From Acidovorax sp. (GTDB lineage Bacteria > Pseudomonadota > Gammaproteobacteria > Burkholderiales > Burkholderiaceae_C): a stretch of 64,000 nucleotides of DNA. The stretch covers positions 1 through 64,000 of the forward strand of contig JAUXZO010000073.1 of NCBI GenBank assembly GCA_030692685.1. The letters run 5' to 3'. Both the position numbers and the translations under genes were made by a program. The notes below the pieces were generated by a model that was given only the letters and a program-made list of their open reading frames with translations, searched no databases and was not told the origin of the DNA. Below are positions 9,361 through 17,404 of this stretch, piece after piece; within the stretch, counting starts at the first letter, position 1, and each line of letters starts with the position of its first letter.

Positions 9361-9574
9361 CCATTGCACGCTCCCTCTTTGTGGGGGAAGACGATACCCG
9401 GGCCCGGCGGGTTGTCAACCTGCAGCATCCCCCCGGTACCGCGCCCTTGGGCGAGATAGCAACGACACCGCAATCCGCCCAGCTACCACGGAAACCACTC
9501 TGGCAGAGCGGCGCGCCTTCGCCTATGCTCTGCCCAGCGCGTACATCCGACAAAACACATTGAAAAGCCACACC

Positions 9575-10261
9575 ATGAGTTTCCAAGCAAACGCCCCTGT
9601 CTACGGCACCGAAGACCTACTGATCAGCCTGTGCAACTCCGTCACCCGGGTGCTGAACGTGGCAACCCACGGTCAGATCCATTACTCGGGCATGGTGCAG
9701 CGCATCAGCAAAACCTGCCTGAAACCCGATATCGGTTGCTTCGTGCTGTTCGATGGCGGCTTTTCTGGGCTGGTGATCATCAACTTCTCTGCCGCCGCGG
9801 CCATGGAGCTCTATGCCACCTACCTGCTGAACATGGGCATGTCCAAGGATGACCTGGTCACCTCTTACACGTCCGATGAAGTGAGTAACGTGATGGGCGA
9901 GCTGATGAACCAGGTGGTGGGCGACTTCACGGGCAAAGTGCGCCGCGAGCTGCAGACCCACATCACTCAGAACCAGCCCAAGATGCTGGTGCTGAACAAG
10001 CAGGTGATTCTGAGTGTGGACGCCAACCTGGACAAGCCAGAAGCCCGGCGCGTGACCTTCTACACCAGCAACAACAACATCTTCTACCTCGAACTGGCCA
10101 TCGACCGCACCGAGTTCGTCAAGCTGTACGACTTTGAAGCCCAGGAAGTGCCGGACGCCGACGCGCTGATGGCCCAGTCGCAAGAAGCGCCGCAAGTGCC
10201 CCCACCACCTCCTGCGGGGCCGGACGACACGGATGCACTGCTGAAATCTCTGGGGATGTAG
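9575..10261 (+). CDS. CheX-like / DUF3334-type protein
   Basis: A 228-residue soluble protein. The central segment SNVMGELMNQVVGDFTGKV resembles the E-x2-N-x3-G helix that forms the catalytic site of CheC/CheX/FliY phosphatases, which remove phosphate from CheY. Length and sequence fit what I recall as DUF3334; I cannot run the profile. The C-terminal about 35 residues are a Pro/Asp-rich tail (APQVPPPPPAGPDD) ending in LLKSLGM, a possible docking peptide. It is divergent from a diguanylate cyclase with about 210 bp between them, so a signalling link is possible but unproven. Many ATG codons occur; 9575 gives the most sensible N-terminus. Confidence 0.6.
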   Translation: MSFQANAPVYGTEDLLISLCNSVTRVLNVATHGQIHYSGMVQRISKTCLKPDIGCFVLFDGGFSGLVIINFSAAAAMELYATYLLNMGMSKDDLVTSYTSDEVSNVMGELMNQVVGDFTGKVRRELQTHITQNQPKMLVLNKQVILSVDANLDKPEARRVTFYTSNNNIFYLELAIDRTEFVKLYDFEAQEVPDADALMAQSQEAPQVPPPPPAGPDDTDALLKSLGM

Positions 10262-10278
10262 TGATTCAAAAATGATAG

Positions 10279-10309
10279 CTTCTAGCGCTTTATGGATAAG
10301 CGCTAGAAG
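10279..10309. repeat. Dispersed palindrome, copy B
   Basis: Perfect 12-bp arms CTTCTAGCGCTT / AAGCGCTAGAAG around the loop TATGGAT, with AAAAATGATAG on the left and CCAAAAA on the right. It lies between two convergent genes. The flanking A and T runs mean both strands could form a stem followed by U residues, so this copy may act as a bidirectional terminator. Confidence 0.85.
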
Positions 10310-10361
10310 CCAAAAAGACCACAATTTTTCTGCGCTAACTTGGGCGCATTTACGCGGGATG

Positions 10362-11294
10362 TCAGCGCCGCGGGCCCAGACGCTCCGCGATCCAGATGCC
10401 GCCGAGCACCATCGCCAGCGCCACTGCGTGATAGGCCCCCACCGGCTCGCTGAGCACCCACACCGCCAGCGCGGGGCCAAACACGGGGTTGAGGTTGAGG
10501 AACACGCTGGCACGCGCCGGGCCGATCAGCTCTACCGCACGGATAAAGAGGATCTGCGAGACAAACGACGGCAGCAGCCCCACATAGATCAGGATGAGCC
10601 AGCCCTGCAGCGTGGGCCAGAAAAAGTGCCCGGTCGCTACTTCGACCGCCAGCAGCGGCAAGGAGGCAAGCGCCGCAACGCCCGCCACCGCTGAAAAGAA
10701 AACCAGCGGCGGCACCACCGGGCGGGACCGCAGCCTCAGTGTGTAGCCCGCGTACAGCACACAGGCCAGCAAAATCCACAGGTCGCCGATGTTGAAATCA
10801 AACGTCGCCAGCACCGCCCAGGTGCCCCGCGACGCCACAATGGCCACGCCAGCCAGCGTGATGACCACCCCCAGCATCTGCAGTGCCGTGACGCGCAGTC
10901 GCAAAAAAAGCACACCGCCCAGCAACACCAGCACCGGAATCATTCCCTGGATCAACGCCAGGTTGACCGCTGTGGTGTGGTGTGCCGCTGCGTAGAACAA
11001 CGCGTTGAAAGCGGTAAAACCGCTGACGCCCATCAGCGCCAGATACGTCCAGCGCCCCTTCAGTGCAGGCAAGTGTTGCACCACCTGATGGCGTGCGACG
11101 AACCACAGCGCAATGCAGGCGATGCACCAGCGCGCCGTGGTGAGCATCATGGGCGACACGTGGCCCACCGCCAGGCGTGCCGCTACGGCATTGCTGCCCC
11201 AGATGAGGGTGGTGACGATGAGAAGAAATGCGGGGCGCTGGTACAGGCCGCGCCAAAAAGCACCGCGCGAGGCGGCAGAGGGGGGTGCAGACAT
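10362..11294 (-). CDS. EamA/DMT-family membrane transporter
   Basis: A 310-residue inner-membrane protein with about ten hydrophobic segments arranged as two tandem EamA repeats. Typical motifs are WGSNAVAARLAVGHVSPMML and, near the end, FLNLNPVFGPALAVWVL. Such proteins export amino acids, nucleosides or other small metabolites; the substrate is not predictable. The start at 11294 is chosen because the upstream in-frame extension (from 11366) is hydrophilic and atypical. It is convergent with the CheX-like gene across palindrome copy B. Confidence 0.82.
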   Translation of the reverse strand: MSAPPSAASRGAFWRGLYQRPAFLLIVTTLIWGSNAVAARLAVGHVSPMMLTTARWCIACIALWFVARHQVVQHLPALKGRWTYLALMGVSGFTAFNALFYAAAHHTTAVNLALIQGMIPVLVLLGGVLFLRLRVTALQMLGVVITLAGVAIVASRGTWAVLATFDFNIGDLWILLACVLYAGYTLRLRSRPVVPPLVFFSAVAGVAALASLPLLAVEVATGHFFWPTLQGWLILIYVGLLPSFVSQILFIRAVELIGPARASVFLNLNPVFGPALAVWVLSEPVGAYHAVALAMVLGGIWIAERLGPRR

Positions 11295-11396
11295 GCCAGC
11301 GAGGGTAGCAAACCTGGCCCCCTGGCCGCCCTGCCATTCCACACTTTGGCCGCGCGCACACCACATTGATCCAGCCTTCTAATACCTCAATGTCTG

Positions 11397-11420
11397 TTCA
11401 GGCTGAGCTTGTCGAAGCCC
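11397..11420. repeat. GTTCNGGCTGAGC-type repeat, single arm
   Basis: GTTCAGGCTGAGCTTGTCGA and following GAAGCC match one arm of the larger palindromes at 21105 and 63417. The partner arm here is eroded (a nearby GCGGTTCAGGCCTCAGGGG). It sits in the 197-bp space between the EamA gene and the response regulator. Confidence 0.65.
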
Positions 11421-11491
11421 TTCCACAGGCTGCTGGCGAGCGGTTCAGGCCTCAGGGGCCCGGTCCACAAAACAACCAAAATGCCCGCCAG

Positions 11492-12580
11492 CTACCCCTC
11501 AAACTGCGGGTGCAGCTGTCGAATCCGGTTCATCGCCATGCCTGCCGCCGCTGTGCGCGTCTCCACGCCCAGTTTGGCGAACACGCGCTCCAAATGCTTC
11601 TTGACCGTGGCGGGGCTGGCGCCCAAGATGTCGCCGATGTCGCGGTTGATCTTGCCTTTGACGACCCAGTACAGCACCTCGGCCTCGCGGGCGGTGAGCT
11701 TGAACGACAGGCTCATGGATTCGATGATCTTGGCGTCTGACACCTCGCGCATCACGATGAGCCAGTCGCCGCCGCCTGCGCTGTCGCCGGCCTGCTGGTG
11801 CAGGCGGAAGGTGAGGCGGCGGGCGCCCTGCTCCACCGCCAGTCGCGGGGGTTCGGCCAGTGAGGCGGCCAGCAACTCGGCCGCGTTGTCGGCCAGCACA
11901 TGGCGGCGCAGCCAGGCCTGCACCGGCTCGGGTGCCCACTGGCCGAATGCGGTGGGCAGGCCATCGGCACCCACCTCGCCAAAGTAACTTTGCAGCAGTT
12001 CGCGCGCCAGCGGGGTTTGCCAGACGATGCGGCCGTCCGACGCACGCACGGTGATGCTGGCGTAGCCAAAGGCGTCGAGTGCGTTGCGCGCCTCTCGGGC
12101 CTGGCGGGCGTCTTGCCGGGCTTTGCGAGCAGCACCCAGATGCACGCCCATGCGGGCCATCACCTCGCGCGGTTTGATGGGTTTGGTGACGTAGTCCACG
12201 CCACCCGCCTCCAGCGCGGCCACGAGGTGTTCGGTCTCGGTAAGGCCGGTCATGAAGATGATGGGAATGTGCGCGGTGATGGGCGATGCCTTCAGACGCC
12301 GCGCCACTTCAAAGCCGTCCATGCCGGGCATCATGGCGTCGAGCAGCACGATGTCGGGCAATGCCTGCGCGGCGCGCTGCAGGGCCGCCTCGCCGTGCAT
12401 GGCCACCAGCACGGTGTAGCCGGATTCGTCGAGCGCGTCGTGCAACACGGCCAGGTTGTCAGGCACGTCGTCCACGATGAGGACCACGTCGCTGTCAGTG
12501 CGGTCCAGCGCTGCGCCGGGCGACGCCGGTAAGGCTTGCGCGGGGGACGCGGGGGACGCGGGGGAAATTGGGTTGGTCAT
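11492..12580 (-). CDS. Response regulator with receiver, PAS-like and LuxR-type DNA-binding domains
   Basis: A 362-residue regulator. The receiver domain (about residues 28-145) has the acidic pair in VLIVDDVPDN, the phosphoacceptor Asp in IVLLDAMMPGMDG and the conserved Lys in YVTKPIKP. A middle region (about 165-275, LDAFGYASITVRASDGRIVW) looks PAS-like. The C-terminus is a LuxR/FixJ helix-turn-helix (FKLTAREAEVLYWVVKGK...ATVKKHLERVFAKLG). The ATG shares one base (TGATG) with the stop of the hybrid kinase gene, so the two are translationally coupled and surely partners. A LuxR-type output differs from the NtrC-type activators that act at sigma-54 promoters, so it need not act at the putative ureA promoter. 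Confidence 0.9.
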   Translation of the reverse strand: MTNPISPASPASPAQALPASPGAALDRTDSDVVLIVDDVPDNLAVLHDALDESGYTVLVAMHGEAALQRAAQALPDIVLLDAMMPGMDGFEVARRLKASPITAHIPIIFMTGLTETEHLVAALEAGGVDYVTKPIKPREVMARMGVHLGAARKARQDARQAREARNALDAFGYASITVRASDGRIVWQTPLARELLQSYFGEVGADGLPTAFGQWAPEPVQAWLRRHVLADNAAELLAASLAEPPRLAVEQGARRLTFRLHQQAGDSAGGGDWLIVMREVSDAKIIESMSLSFKLTAREAEVLYWVVKGKINRDIGDILGASPATVKKHLERVFAKLGVETRTAAAGMAMNRIRQLHPQFEG

Positions 12581-15500
12581 CACGGTGGCGGTGCCTGCTC
12601 CAGAATGTGGCCCATGGCATCGAACTGGAACTGGCGGGCCAGTTGCCGCATGGTGGCCACAAAGGCGCCATGCGCGGGCTGGCTGCGTTCGATGTCGTCC
12701 AGGGTGTTGAGGATGCCACGGTAATAGCCCAGCGCCACCCCCTGCCCCAGCGCTGCCAGCGCGGCGGCATCGGGGTAGATGATCGGCGCTGCTGCTGAAG
12801 GGGTGCCCGTTGAAATGGTTGCGGCGGGCGACGCAGCGGGCCCATCGTAGAGCCACTGCAAGTCCAGACGCCGCTCCAGCCAGTCGAGCAGCTCGCTGTG
12901 GCGCACGGGCTTGACGATGAAGTCCTCGGGGCGGATGTCCACGTCGTTGTCCAGCGCCTTGTCAAACGCATTGGCCGAGACAATCGCGCAGTGGATTGAC
13001 CCCCACGCTCCGCACTGCGTGTCGTCGCTGCCCCCCGAGGGGGCCCCGTCCGGCTTGGGGCGGCCCGGCGCCGAACGGACTTCCGCAAGCCCCATCTGCC
13101 GCACACGCCGCAGCGTCTCCCAGCCATCAATCCCCGGCATCGCCAGGTCCATGAAGATCGCGTGCGGGCGGTAACCGGTGGCCAGCAGGTCCAGCGCGTC
13201 GTGGCCACTGGCGGCCTGGCGCAGCTCAAAACCCAGGGGTTCGAGCAAGTGCACCAGCAGCTCGCGGTCGGGTTCTTCGTTGTCCACTACCAGAATGCGG
13301 CGGCGCTCGCCGGCGTAGCCTTTGCGTGCGCGCTGCGTGCGGGCCGCCACTGCTGCCGACGGCGGTGCGGCCTTGCCCAGCGCATCGGCATGCACCTCGG
13401 GCAAGAACAGTTTGACGTGGAACACCGAGCCCACGCCGGGTGTGCTGGTCACCGTCAGCTCACCGCCCATCAGCGCGGTGAGCATTTTGGCAATGGTCAG
13501 CCCCAGGCCCGCGCCGGGGGCGGCTGCGGTGCTGCCACCGCCGGAGCCCCCCCGCGCAAAGGGCTCAAAGATGCGCTCGATCTCTTCGGCCGCAAGGCCA
13601 GGCCCCGTGTCCTGCACCTCGATGCGTGCCATCTCGCGCGCATAGCGCACACGCAGCGTGACGGTGCCGTGCGCCGTGAATTTGACGGCGTTGCCCAGCA
13701 GGTTGATGAGGATCTGGCGCAAGCGTTTTTCGTCGGCGCGCACCACTTCCGGAATCACGCCCAGCACATCAAACTGAAACGCCAGGCCCTTGGCGGAGGC
13801 TTGCAGCTCGAACAAGCTGGCCATCTCGTGCAGGCCGTCGGCAAACCGCATGGGAGTGACGTCGAGTGTGAGCTTGCCCGATTCGATGCGCGCGATGTCC
13901 AGCGTGCCTTCGATGAGCGACAGCAGGTGCTCCCCGCCCCGGCGAATCACGTGCACGGCCTGCTTGCGGTGCGGGGGCACGCCCGCATCTTCGCCCATCA
14001 GCTGCGCGTAGCCCAGGATGGAGTTCAGCGGTGTGCGGATCTCGTGGCTGATGGCGCTGATGTAGCGGCTCTTGGCCTGGTTGGCCTGGTCGGCGCGCAG
14101 GCGCGCGTCTTCGGCTTGCTGCTGGGCGGCCTCGGCCACGCTGCGGGCTGTTTGCAGAGCCTCGTCGGTCTGGCGGTGCAGCTCGATCTCGCGCACCAGC
14201 AGGCCCGTCTGGCGGTTGGACTCCTCTTGCGCCACCTGGCGGCTTTTGTGGGCCAGCACCAGCCACCAGGCCACGATGCCCGAGATGACCAGCAGCGCCA
14301 GATACGCCTTGAGCAGGCCCGAGCGCAAGGCGACCTCGGGCGCGGCCAACACTTCGGTGTTGGTCATGGCCTGGGCGATGGTGTTGAGCTCCTGGTGGTA
14401 CAGCAGCCCCATCACCGAGGCCAGCAGCGGCCCAATCACCAGCATCAGCAGCAGAAAGTGGCCCAGCCCCGTATCGAGGTAGCGCCACATGGCGCGGGGC
14501 AGCACCCAGCGCAGCGCGGCCGACCATTGCACCGCCATGCTAGCGTGGGGTTTGCACAGGTCGCCACAGCGCGCATCGAGCGTGCAGCACAGCGAGCAGA
14601 TGGCGCCGCCATAAGCCGGGCACTGGGCCATGTCGGGCGCCTCGTATTCACGCTCGCAGATCACGCAGCGCTGCACGGTGTAGCGCACATAGCTGCCCAG
14701 GCCGTGGCCTGGCTTGATGGGGCCGTGCATGGGCACCGCCTGCACATCGGCCAGCGCCGCCGGCTCTGGCTGCCGCGCGATGTAGTAACGCCCCTGGGTG
14801 GCCCAGGCAATCAATGGCGCGGTGACAAGGGCCACGGCCATCGCAATCACCGCCGAAAACGCCTGCGCCAGCGGGCCAAACAGCCCCAGGTGCGCGCTGA
14901 TGGACAGGACGGACGCCAGCGCCATCGACCCCACGCCCACCGGGTTGATGTCATAAAGATGCGCGCGTTTGAACTCGATGCCCTTGGGCGACAGGCCCAG
15001 CGGTTTGTTGATGACGAGATCGGCCACCACCGACATGATCCAGGCGATGGCGATGTTGGAGTACAGCCCCAGCACCTCGCCCATGGCGCGAAACACGTTC
15101 ATCTCCATCAGCATGAAGGCGATCAGCGTGTTGAACACCACCCACACCACGCGCCCCGGGTGGCTGTGCGTAAGGCGCGAGAAGAAGTTGGACCAGGCCA
15201 GCGAGCCCGCGTACGCGTTGGTCACGTTGATCTTGAGCTGCGAGATCACCACAAACAAGGCCGTGGCCGCCACCGCCCAGCCATAGTGGGGGAACACGTA
15301 TTCATACGCGGCCAGGTACATCTGGTTCGGGTCCACCGCGCGATCAACGGGCACCATGTGGGTGATTGCCAGATAGGCCAGCAGCGCACCGCCCAGCATC
15401 TTGAGCACGCCCAGCACCACCCAGCCCGGCCCACCCACCAGCACACCCAGCCACCAGCGCCCACGCGTGGCCGGGGTGGATGCAGGCATGAAGCGAAGGT

Positions 15501-16365
15501 AGTCCACCTGCTCCCCCATCTGGGTAATCAGTGCAATCCCGACGGTCAACGCCGCACCAAACAAGGGCAACTGGAACGTAGCCCCACGCATGGATTCACC
15601 ACCGTAGTGCACAACGCCAGAAAACGCACCAGGATCGCGCACCAGCACAAACACAAACGGCACCACCAGCATCACCAGCCACAACGGCTGCGTCCACATC
15701 TGCAAGCGGCTGATGGCCGACACGCCATGTGTGACCAGCGGAATCACCACAATGGCGCAGATGAGGTAGCCCCAGGTGGGCGGAATGTCGAGCGCCAGCT
15801 CCAGCGCGTAGGCCATCACGGCGGCCTCCAGCGCGAAGAAGATGAAGGTGAAGCTGGCGTAGATGAGCGAGGTGAGCGTAGAGCCGATGTAGCCAAAGCC
15901 CGCGCCACGCGTGAGCAAATCCATGTCCACGCCATAGCGCGCCGCGTACACGCTGATGGGCAACCCCGCCAAAAAGATGATGAGCCCCGTGACCACGATG
16001 GCCCAGAAGGCATTGATGAAGCCGTACTGCACCAGCAGCGTGGCGCCAATAGCCTCCAGGATCAGGAAAGACGCCGCCCCAAACGCCGTGTTGGCCACCC
16101 GCCATTCAGACCACTTGCGAAACCGCTGGGGCGTGTAGCGCAGCGCGTAATCTTCCATGGTCTCGGTAGCCACCCAGCTGTTGTAGTCGCGGCGAACCTT
16201 GACGACCTGCTGAGGCGCCTGCTGGGTTTCGAGGGGGTCCACGCCGGGCTCTGGCGGCTGCAGCGGGGCGGCGTCAGCAGGGGCGATGGAGGTGGGGTGG
16301 GCAGGCATGGGCAACGGCGGCAGTAACCCGTTCAGGTGCAGTTTCCATGCCACTGCCAACCCCAT
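12580..16365 (-). CDS. Hybrid histidine kinase fused to an NCS1 permease-like transporter domain
   Basis: A 1261-residue membrane sensor. In order: a Pro/Ala-rich leader (1-55); a full purine-cytosine-permease-like NCS1 domain with about 12 membrane segments (about 60-550; DYNSW, GVSAISRLQMWTQPLW, TNAYAGSLAWSNFF); a cluster of eight cysteines (about 558-602, CVICE...CSLCC...CGDLC); two more membrane segments (about 620-700); a coiled coil; HisKA (AISHEIRTPLNSILGYAQL, His near 772); HATPase_c (N box LRQILINLLGNAVKF, GAGLGLTIAKML); and a receiver (about 1020-1160, Asp in IFMDLAMPGIDG, Lys in FIVKPVRH). A roughly 28-residue insertion sits inside the receiver (about 1096-1124). The C-terminal 65 residues are helical but lack an HPt histidine. 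The start could also be 16308; neither has a clear ribosome site. It is divergent from ureA. Confidence 0.88.
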   Translation of the reverse strand: MGLAVAWKLHLNGLLPPLPMPAHPTSIAPADAAPLQPPEPGVDPLETQQAPQQVVKVRRDYNSWVATETMEDYALRYTPQRFRKWSEWRVANTAFGAASFLILEAIGATLLVQYGFINAFWAIVVTGLIIFLAGLPISVYAARYGVDMDLLTRGAGFGYIGSTLTSLIYASFTFIFFALEAAVMAYALELALDIPPTWGYLICAIVVIPLVTHGVSAISRLQMWTQPLWLVMLVVPFVFVLVRDPGAFSGVVHYGGESMRGATFQLPLFGAALTVGIALITQMGEQVDYLRFMPASTPATRGRWWLGVLVGGPGWVVLGVLKMLGGALLAYLAITHMVPVDRAVDPNQMYLAAYEYVFPHYGWAVAATALFVVISQLKINVTNAYAGSLAWSNFFSRLTHSHPGRVVWVVFNTLIAFMLMEMNVFRAMGEVLGLYSNIAIAWIMSVVADLVINKPLGLSPKGIEFKRAHLYDINPVGVGSMALASVLSISAHLGLFGPLAQAFSAVIAMAVALVTAPLIAWATQGRYYIARQPEPAALADVQAVPMHGPIKPGHGLGSYVRYTVQRCVICEREYEAPDMAQCPAYGGAICSLCCTLDARCGDLCKPHASMAVQWSAALRWVLPRAMWRYLDTGLGHFLLLMLVIGPLLASVMGLLYHQELNTIAQAMTNTEVLAAPEVALRSGLLKAYLALLVISGIVAWWLVLAHKSRQVAQEESNRQTGLLVREIELHRQTDEALQTARSVAEAAQQQAEDARLRADQANQAKSRYISAISHEIRTPLNSILGYAQLMGEDAGVPPHRKQAVHVIRRGGEHLLSLIEGTLDIARIESGKLTLDVTPMRFADGLHEMASLFELQASAKGLAFQFDVLGVIPEVVRADEKRLRQILINLLGNAVKFTAHGTVTLRVRYAREMARIEVQDTGPGLAAEEIERIFEPFARGGSGGGSTAAAPGAGLGLTIAKMLTALMGGELTVTSTPGVGSVFHVKLFLPEVHADALGKAAPPSAAVAARTQRARKGYAGERRRILVVDNEEPDRELLVHLLEPLGFELRQAASGHDALDLLATGYRPHAIFMDLAMPGIDGWETLRRVRQMGLAEVRSAPGRPKPDGAPSGGSDDTQCGAWGSIHCAIVSANAFDKALDNDVDIRPEDFIVKPVRHSELLDWLERRLDLQWLYDGPAASPAATISTGTPSAAAPIIYPDAAALAALGQGVALGYYRGILNTLDDIERSQPAHGAFVATMRQLARQFQFDAMGHILEQAPPP
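12993..13076. repeat. GC-rich intergenic-type repeat inserted in frame inside the kinase gene
   Basis: About 84 bp with the hairpin CCCCCCGAGGGGGCCCC and the run GGCTTGGGGCGGCCCGGCGC. This has the look of the intergenic repeats of Comamonadaceae, not of coding sequence. Read in the kinase frame it encodes a low-complexity Gly/Ser/Pro stretch (GRPKPDGAPSGGSDD) between the receiver segments MGLAEVR and CAIVSANAFD, which would normally be adjacent. Exact ends are uncertain by several bases. Confidence 0.7.
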
Positions 16366-16398
16366 CGATCAGTGACTCTGCGCCAGATGACGTATGGC

Positions 16399-16414
16399 AG
16401 GCACGGGGCTTGCT
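16399..16414 (+). promoter_or_regulatory. Putative sigma-54 promoter of the urease operon
   Basis: AGGCACGGGGCTTGCT lies 42 bp before the ureA start. It matches the sigma-54 consensus TGGCACG-N4-TTGCW at all positions but the first, with GG at 16400-16401 and GC at 16412-16413 exactly ten bases apart. That predicts transcription starting near 16425. Nitrogen-controlled sigma-54 promoters are established for urea use in other proteobacteria. No activator site was identified. Confidence 0.55.
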
Positions 16415-16455
16415 GCCTATGATGGGTTCGCTTTCACCAGATCACCCGGTACATC

Positions 16456-16758
16456 ATGGAACTCACCCCTCGTGAAAAAGACAAGCTCTTGATCTTCACC
16501 GCCGCCCTGTTGGCCGAGCGCCGCAAGGCCCGGGGCCTGAAGCTCAACTACCCCGAGGCCATGGCCCTGATCAGCGCGGCCGTGATGGAAGGCGCCCGCG
16601 ACGGCAAGACCGTGGCGCAACTGATGAGCGAAGGCCGCAGCGTGCTGACCCGCGCCGACGTGATGGACGGCATCGCCGAGATGATTCCGGACATCCAGGT
16701 CGAGGCCACTTTTCCAGACGGCACCAAGCTCGTCACCGTCCACCAGCCGATTCTCTGA
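16456..16758 (+). CDS. ureA: Urease gamma subunit
   Basis: A 100-residue subunit with the full family sequence ([23 protein letters not shown]...[23 protein letters not shown]...[19 protein letters not shown]). It packs with UreB and UreC in the (alpha-beta-gamma)3 urease that hydrolyses urea to ammonia and carbamate in the cytoplasm. It is the first gene of the cluster, 90 bp from the divergent kinase gene and just after a sigma-54-like promoter. UreA, UreB and UreC are separate genes, as in most proteobacteria. Confidence 0.98.
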   Translation: MELTPREKDKLLIFTAALLAERRKARGLKLNYPEAMALISAAVMEGARDGKTVAQLMSEGRSVLTRADVMDGIAEMIPDIQVEATFPDGTKLVTVHQPIL

Positions 16759-16786
16759 TCCCCCTTTCTCTCTCTGTGGAGCCCCC

Positions 16787-17404
16787 ATGCGCATCGCACT
16801 CACACATCGCCACACAGCCGCTCTCTTTTTTATAGCTATCAGCGCAATAGCTACAAGCGCTAGCGCCCATACAGGCTCTGAATCCCACATCCACAACAGT
16901 TTTCTGAGCGGTTTTGCACACCCGCTGTTCGGCCTGGACCACCTGGCCGCCATGGTGGCCGTGGGCCTGTGGAGCGCCTTGGCCGCGCGCCGCGCCGGGC
17001 CTGAGCTGCTGTGGGGACCCGTGGGCTTTGCGGCCATGCTGCTGGTGGGCGCGGTGCTGGGCCTGCAAGGCGTGGCCCTGCCTGCGGTAGAGCCGATGAT
17101 TGCCGCGTCGCTGCTGGTGACAGGCCTGCTGGTCGTGTCGCGCCTGCGTGTGCCCGGCGTGGTGGCTGCACTGGGCGTGGGGGCGTTTGCGCTGTTTCAT
17201 GGCGTAGCCCACGGCTACGAACTGGCGGGCGACGACAGCGCCTGGCAAACCCTGGCGGGCATGCTGGCTGCCACGGTGCTGCTGCACGGCGCAGGCCTGG
17301 CGGCAGGCTGGGCGCTGCGCAACAGGCAGGTGTGGCTGGCACGCGCAGCGGGCGCTGGCGTGGCTGCGTTCGGTGGTGCGCTACTGCTGCAGCAGATGGC
17401 GTGA
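16787..17404 (+). CDS. ureJ: HupE/UreJ family nickel permease-like membrane protein
   Basis: A 205-residue inner-membrane protein with a signal-like first segment and about six hydrophobic segments. The nickel-binding family motif HPLFGLDHLAAMVAVGLW is present at about residues 45-62, with further His in FHGVAHGYE. HupE/UreJ proteins transport nickel and commonly sit in urease or hydrogenase operons; nickel is the urease cofactor. It lies between ureA and ureB, 28 bp after ureA. The hydrophobic leader (about 16832-16868) is encoded by DNA resembling a degenerate copy of the dispersed AGCGCTT palindrome (TAGCTATCAGCGC...AAGCGCTAGCG). Confidence 0.85.
   Translation: MRIALTHRHTAALFFIAISAIATSASAHTGSESHIHNSFLSGFAHPLFGLDHLAAMVAVGLWSALAARRAGPELLWGPVGFAAMLLVGAVLGLQGVALPAVEPMIAASLLVTGLLVVSRLRVPGVVAALGVGAFALFHGVAHGYELAGDDSAWQTLAGMLAATVLLHGAGLAAGWALRNRQVWLARAAGAGVAAFGGALLLQQMA

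Noticed and set aside
12580-12775. A C-terminal HPt domain in the hybrid kinase
   Set aside because: The region is helical but lacks the His of the HxxKG motif, so I do not call it a phosphotransfer domain.
13162-16326. A 1054-residue open frame on the plus strand opposite the hybrid kinase
   Set aside because: It is an antisense shadow of a high-GC gene: extreme His/Arg/Gln content, no ribosome site and no domain, while the opposite strand encodes clear kinase motifs.
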